A DNA stretch of 64,000 bases from Entomortierella parvispora (taxonomy: Eukaryota > Mortierellomycota > Mortierellomycetes > Mortierellales > Mortierellaceae), in assembly GCA_963573315.1 (NCBI GenBank), contig OY752149.1, positions 1,302,001 through 1,366,000 of the forward strand. Reading direction: 5' to 3'. Numbering within the stretch: the stretch's first letter is position 1; the number at the start of each line of letters is the position of its first letter. The position numbers and the translations under genes were made by a program. The notes under the pieces were generated by a model. That model was not told where the DNA came from. It saw nothing but the letters and a program-made list of their open reading frames with translations, and did no database searches. Positions 60,422-64,000 of this stretch are shown here, in pieces.

Positions 60422-61303
60422 CTCTCGATCAGTGGATGCGAATAACCAAGAGAAGAGGGGCAGGATGTCCAAGAAGAGATCGGCAGGAGGGGGGGAACGA
60501 GGAGAGGGGAGCGAGGGAGAGACAGGAATGAAAGAGAGAGGCTGTGTGGAACGGCAAGCTCAAGGAAGGAGGCAATACAATCAACGAGAGCTACGTCTGT
60601 GCTGAGTGTGGACAGTGCGAAGATAGAACAATGGAGACATGCAAAAGAAAATGAAGAAGAGAGCAAAGAGTGAAAAAGGGTGCAAATGGAAAGCGGAAAA
60701 AGATAAAGAAAAGGGTCCTTTTATCATTTATGATTAGAAATGTCTTCTAGCGATGCGGTCATTCCGTGAGCCAACTTTGCTGCTGCGAGACACTTTGTCT
60801 GGAAAATTTGTTCGCCGTGGACCTCCCATTGGGGGGTCAAGTGTTTCCAAGACCCCCACCCCTTCTCAGGTTCCCCAGTGCCTTCCTTCTCGATGCTTGA
60901 TGGTGCCAGGACCCAAATATGTCGTCTCCGAGGACATTTCTAATTCTCACAGTAGGTATCATCTTCTGGTATATCGTCACATCATTATTCTCTTCCGTAC
61001 ATAGTTCCGTACAGCTAAACTCGTACAAATGAATAAAATCATGAGAATAAATTAGTTCACTATACGAAGGTTAGTAATAATACAGCAAATTATTGTATCT
61101 CTTTACCTGAGTCTTGGGATAAGACCCAGCACTTCTTGTAACTGATTTTTCAACAGCAAGAAAAGTGATAGGTTTGAATGTCAGGCAAGACTCTTTCAAC
61201 GACCATTGCTGTCCGAAAAAGCAGGGTCATAGAAACACATGTAAACACTTACATCAGGTAGCAACCTTCCGGGGTGCTTATATGGTTCTTGGTACGGGCG
61301 GAT
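60422..61303. other. Noncoding region between PTP promoter and Fanzor 3' end
   Basis: The left half is the GA-rich 5' flank of the PTP gene. The right half (about 60950-61303) is clearly AT-richer and abuts the Fanzor stop. It holds two direct copies of TTCCGTACA (60993-61001 and 61005-61013) and a small potential hairpin around CTTGGGATAAGACCCAG near 61114. A guide RNA gene would be expected here by analogy with TnpB/Fanzor loci, but none can be proven from sequence alone. Confidence 0.45.
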
Positions 61304-63959
61304 TCAGCTGGTGCGGCATTCGGGCAGGCTAGACACCCCATCTGAGATCGCATTTTCTATGTTCTCTAGAGTCTGTTCTAACATATCAAACATATCTCTA
61401 ATTTTCTCCAAACGAGTGTCGAGGTACTCGGCGGCTTGCAAAGCCAGTGCAGGGTCACCCGCGGGCGCATTGCCTGCGTCGGCCCCAGGAGGGCAGAACT
61501 TTGCCGGTCTCGCTCGGCCCAGTATGAACTGAAGACAGATGTACGCGATATTCTCCGATCCAACCACATCCCGATCAAAGTACTGTTTGCAATTTGTACA
61601 ATACTTGGATCGCCGTTCTCCATACTGCAGGAACGCGTCGCAATTTTGGCGGAGGCACTTTGCGCTGGTGTAGTACTCATCCACACCCACAACAATGTAT
61701 CCAAGCCGCCTAGCCTATATCACAACGATGTGGAAAAGAAATGTCAAGCTGATGACAACATCAGGGCTTCACAATGACCCTTTCCCCTTGCTTCATATAC
61801 TTACCCTTTGAGTGAATCGCCGCTCCAATGGCCCATGTTTAGATGGCAGGCCCGTTCGAGAATTGAACGAGCCAAGACCAAGAGCAAACACCACCGTTTT
61901 TCCAGTACTTCCATCCACCTTCTTGCCCGAGTAGACTCCTGCAAGCTTGAAGATTTGATCTATCGCAAGATCTATCGCCCTCTGTTGCGCTTTCTTCAGA
62001 TCACATTTTCTCTTCAGCATCCAATGGGAGTGATAAAAGTCAAATAAAACATCCTGCACCGTGCCTACAAGGTCTGGCACTGGTGTGTTCGGCTCCATCA
62101 ATCCCCCTAGAATCTGCTTGGCTGGACCATGCATGTAATGAAGGTAGTCTTGGATAGATAAGTGCTTGCGGGGTGGGATATTCGTTTCGAGCAGATGGAC
62201 ATGCTCCTTGATCTTTTTCTTCCTCACAGCCTCTTGGAACAGTCGGACTGGCTGATAAAGGAATGACCGTCGGATGCGCTTGGACGCACGGTCGTTTGTT
62301 GTCCCTGATTTCTCGGCATTGAGAGTCAGGCGCGTGGCTGTCATCGAGAAAACCTCGCCTGGGTCGATACCAATGACAGTGACATCTCCGTGGGTAACAT
62401 TGCCAAAGTCAAACACGCTGGCATTGGGCAAAGTAGCTGTCCCTCCCCCAAAAGTGTATGTAGTCCCGTTGTTGAACCTGACGGGACCTGGATTCTTCGA
62501 CTGTGGGACGAGATTGGGAGCGGTTCCACCCTGGGTTCCCACCTGTTGGTCTCCAGCATCTTCCGGGATGATCTCGTCATAATTCCCGTCATCATATTCC
62601 TCACCTTCTTCATCACCATCGTTGTCATCCGGTGGCATCTCGTTGGGGTTGTCGTCATTGTCGTACTCGAGATATCCGTCGTTGTCGTCACCGTCGTCAC
62701 CATCCCCATCATCGTCCTCATCATCTTCATCGTCATCTTCATCGCCATCTTCAACACCTTCGGGGTCTTGACTGTCGTGGTCGTTTGGCTTTTTCTTCGC
62801 TGGCTTTGGTCGCTTGAAGTCGAGCACTGGGACATTAAGGACAAGTCCATTCGTCTTGAAACTCTGCATCAGCACCATCGTTCTTCTTGCCTTCTCTTTC
62901 GACCTATCGTTTGTTGCCGCTTCAGGCTTGTCACTCAGGAGCCGTACTTTACGGTGGTACCGTCGAGACTTGTCGGGCGTCCTGGACCTTGTCCCAGGGA
63001 GATTGGCGGAGGGACGGAACCCTGGCTCATCAATCTTATAGAGGATTTTGGATATGAACCATCCCTTCTCTTTGGTGACATACGCTGTTCGTTGCTGGCT
63101 GGTTGTCCGGTTTGGGCCAAAGATGCGAGTAAGGAGGTTGCTCAAAATGGGGTCATGGAGCTTGCTTCCAGGTGGTTTGGCCTCCAGAAACATCAGCAGA
63201 TCATCGCTATTCACCTGTGTGAAAGTGGCCGCTGTCTTGCCCTGAACAAAGTCAGCAAATTGACCATTGTTATGCTGAAAGAACCACGAAATGTAGTCGT
63301 TCTTGTTGGAGCGTGGCCAGACCTGATGGTCAATCTACTCGTCACAGAGAAAAGATGCCGTCAGTACATTGACACTTATTCATAGATATTTAACACTCAT
63401 TAATACGCACTTTTGCGGTCCGATAATGCACTCGGATGTTCTTGAGAACATCTCTAGCCGACGATTGTCCTCCATTTGCGTTAAATAGCTGCCAACCCCT
63501 CTCTTGGTAGCTCTTGAAAGGGCTGGGTAAGGACTGTTTGTATAGAGCAAACATTCTGGCACAAGTTTGAGCGTCTCGACTCTTCGTCGCGTGTCTGGAA
63601 CCTTTAAATAACAAGGTTATCAAGCCATTGATGATATTCTGGCCACTGGTACTGCCAACAATCTTTTCGAGAAAGTCTGCTGGCAGAGCATGAGAATCTT
63701 GTGGCTGTGGCTGGGTGACGGAAGGTGGACCAGCAATGGATGGACCAGCAGAGGATAGACCAGCAGAGTATAGACCAGCAGAGTATAGACCAGCAGAGGA
63801 TGGACCAGCAGAGGATGGACCAGCAGAGGATGGACCAGCAGAGGATGGACCAGCAGAGTATAGACCAGCAGAGTATAGACCAGCAGAGTATAGACCAGCA
63901 GAGTATAGACCAGCAGAGTATAGACCGGCTATGGATGGACCTGCAGAGGATGAGGCCAT
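61304..63959 (-). CDS. Fanzor (eukaryotic TnpB-like RNA-guided nuclease)
   Basis: Exons 63411-63959, 61805-63334 and 61304-61714 join in phase (829 residues from the ATG at 63959). The frame stays open to the window edge, so the true start may lie beyond. The C-terminal half carries a TnpB/Fanzor RuvC fold. RuvC-I is VIGIDPGE (Asp near 507). FALGLGSFNS (near 667) occupies the RuvC-II region. VGVDEYYTSAKC leads into a zinc finger (C713, C718, C732, C735), and FDRDVVGSENI is RuvC-III (Asp near 742). The second intron falls between RuvC-II and the zinc finger. Residues about 374-442 are an Asp/Glu-rich insertion preceded by a basic KRPKPAKKKP patch, a possible nuclear signal. Residues 4-78 are pentapeptide repeats. 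Fanzors use a guide RNA to cut DNA and usually travel with transposons. No transposase is in the window. Confidence 0.88.
63727..63951. repeat. 15-bp minisatellite, 15 tandem units, coding in the Fanzor N-terminus
   Basis: Fifteen head-to-tail 15-bp units. The plus-strand consensus is (G/A)GACCAGCAGAG(G/T)AT, with only the outermost units diverged. On the minus strand they encode the pentapeptides SAGPS and SAGLY near the start of the Fanzor. A unit length divisible by three keeps the frame whatever the copy number. Both strands are open across it, so the plus-strand frame is an artefact. Confidence 0.95.
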
Positions 63960-64000
63960 TTGGCGGAACTGGTCGATGCAGACTGCATAGATATCGTACA

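Noticed and set aside
62390-63385. 331-codon open frame on the plus strand opposite the Fanzor exon 2
   Set aside because: Antisense shadow. Its Val/Ile-rich stretch is simply the complement of the Asp/Glu codons of the Fanzor, and no motif or start context supports it.
63715-63990. CRISPR-like array at the window end
   Set aside because: Units are contiguous 15-bp copies with no unique spacers. It is a coding minisatellite.

Overview
The window is nuclear DNA of a fungus. Genes carry short GT-AG introns (mostly about 50-120 nt) and encode Golgi, nucleolar, mitochondrial and signalling proteins with long Ser/Gln/Pro-rich disordered regions. The gene set, intron density and low-complexity promoters suggest an early-diverging filamentous fungus such as Mortierellomycota. 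That placement is inference; no rRNA or marker gene is present. I join exons by splice phase, and nearly all joins below keep the frame exactly.

Layout. 1-13 kb: a 5'-truncated Golgi GDPase (GDA1), a small secreted Gly/Tyr-rich protein, an FHIP (RAI16-like) protein, a DEAD-box helicase, a small Mediator-like coiled-coil protein and a 14-TM MFS transporter. 13-27 kb: a Zn2Cys6/AT-hook regulator, a 6.6-kb stretch without a convincing gene, a Golgi O-fucosyltransferase-like protein and a HAL4/SAT4-type kinase. 29-41 kb: complex I subunit NDUFB10, a Ser-rich two-TM orphan, a Zn transporter (CDF), the Qa-SNARE Sed5 and ribosome-biogenesis factor Nop9. 41-47 kb: divergent bHLH and AP-1-like bZIP genes. 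47-60 kb: a very large PP2A B'' regulatory subunit and a rhodanese-PTP phosphatase. 61-64 kb: a Fanzor.

The most exciting item is the last one. The gene at 61304-63959 (minus strand) has the hallmarks of a Fanzor, the eukaryotic TnpB-related RNA-guided nuclease. It has a RuvC-I GIDPG motif, the DEYYTS-C zinc-finger entry, a second CxxC and a RuvC-III DRDxxGSxNI motif. It is split by two introns, carries an acidic insertion beside a basic NLS-like patch, and begins with fifteen 15-bp minisatellite units coding for pentapeptides. Its 3' flank (60422-61303) is noncoding and AT-richer, and is where a guide RNA would be expected.

Other points of note: an apparent +1 frameshift near the end of NOP9; a stop-free, multiple-of-three intron in the kinase activation segment; a 1-kb open frame upstream of the Zn2Cys6 start; and a 2265-residue PP2A B'' model. 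Most remaining genes are single-copy housekeeping loci with no obvious functional cluster.
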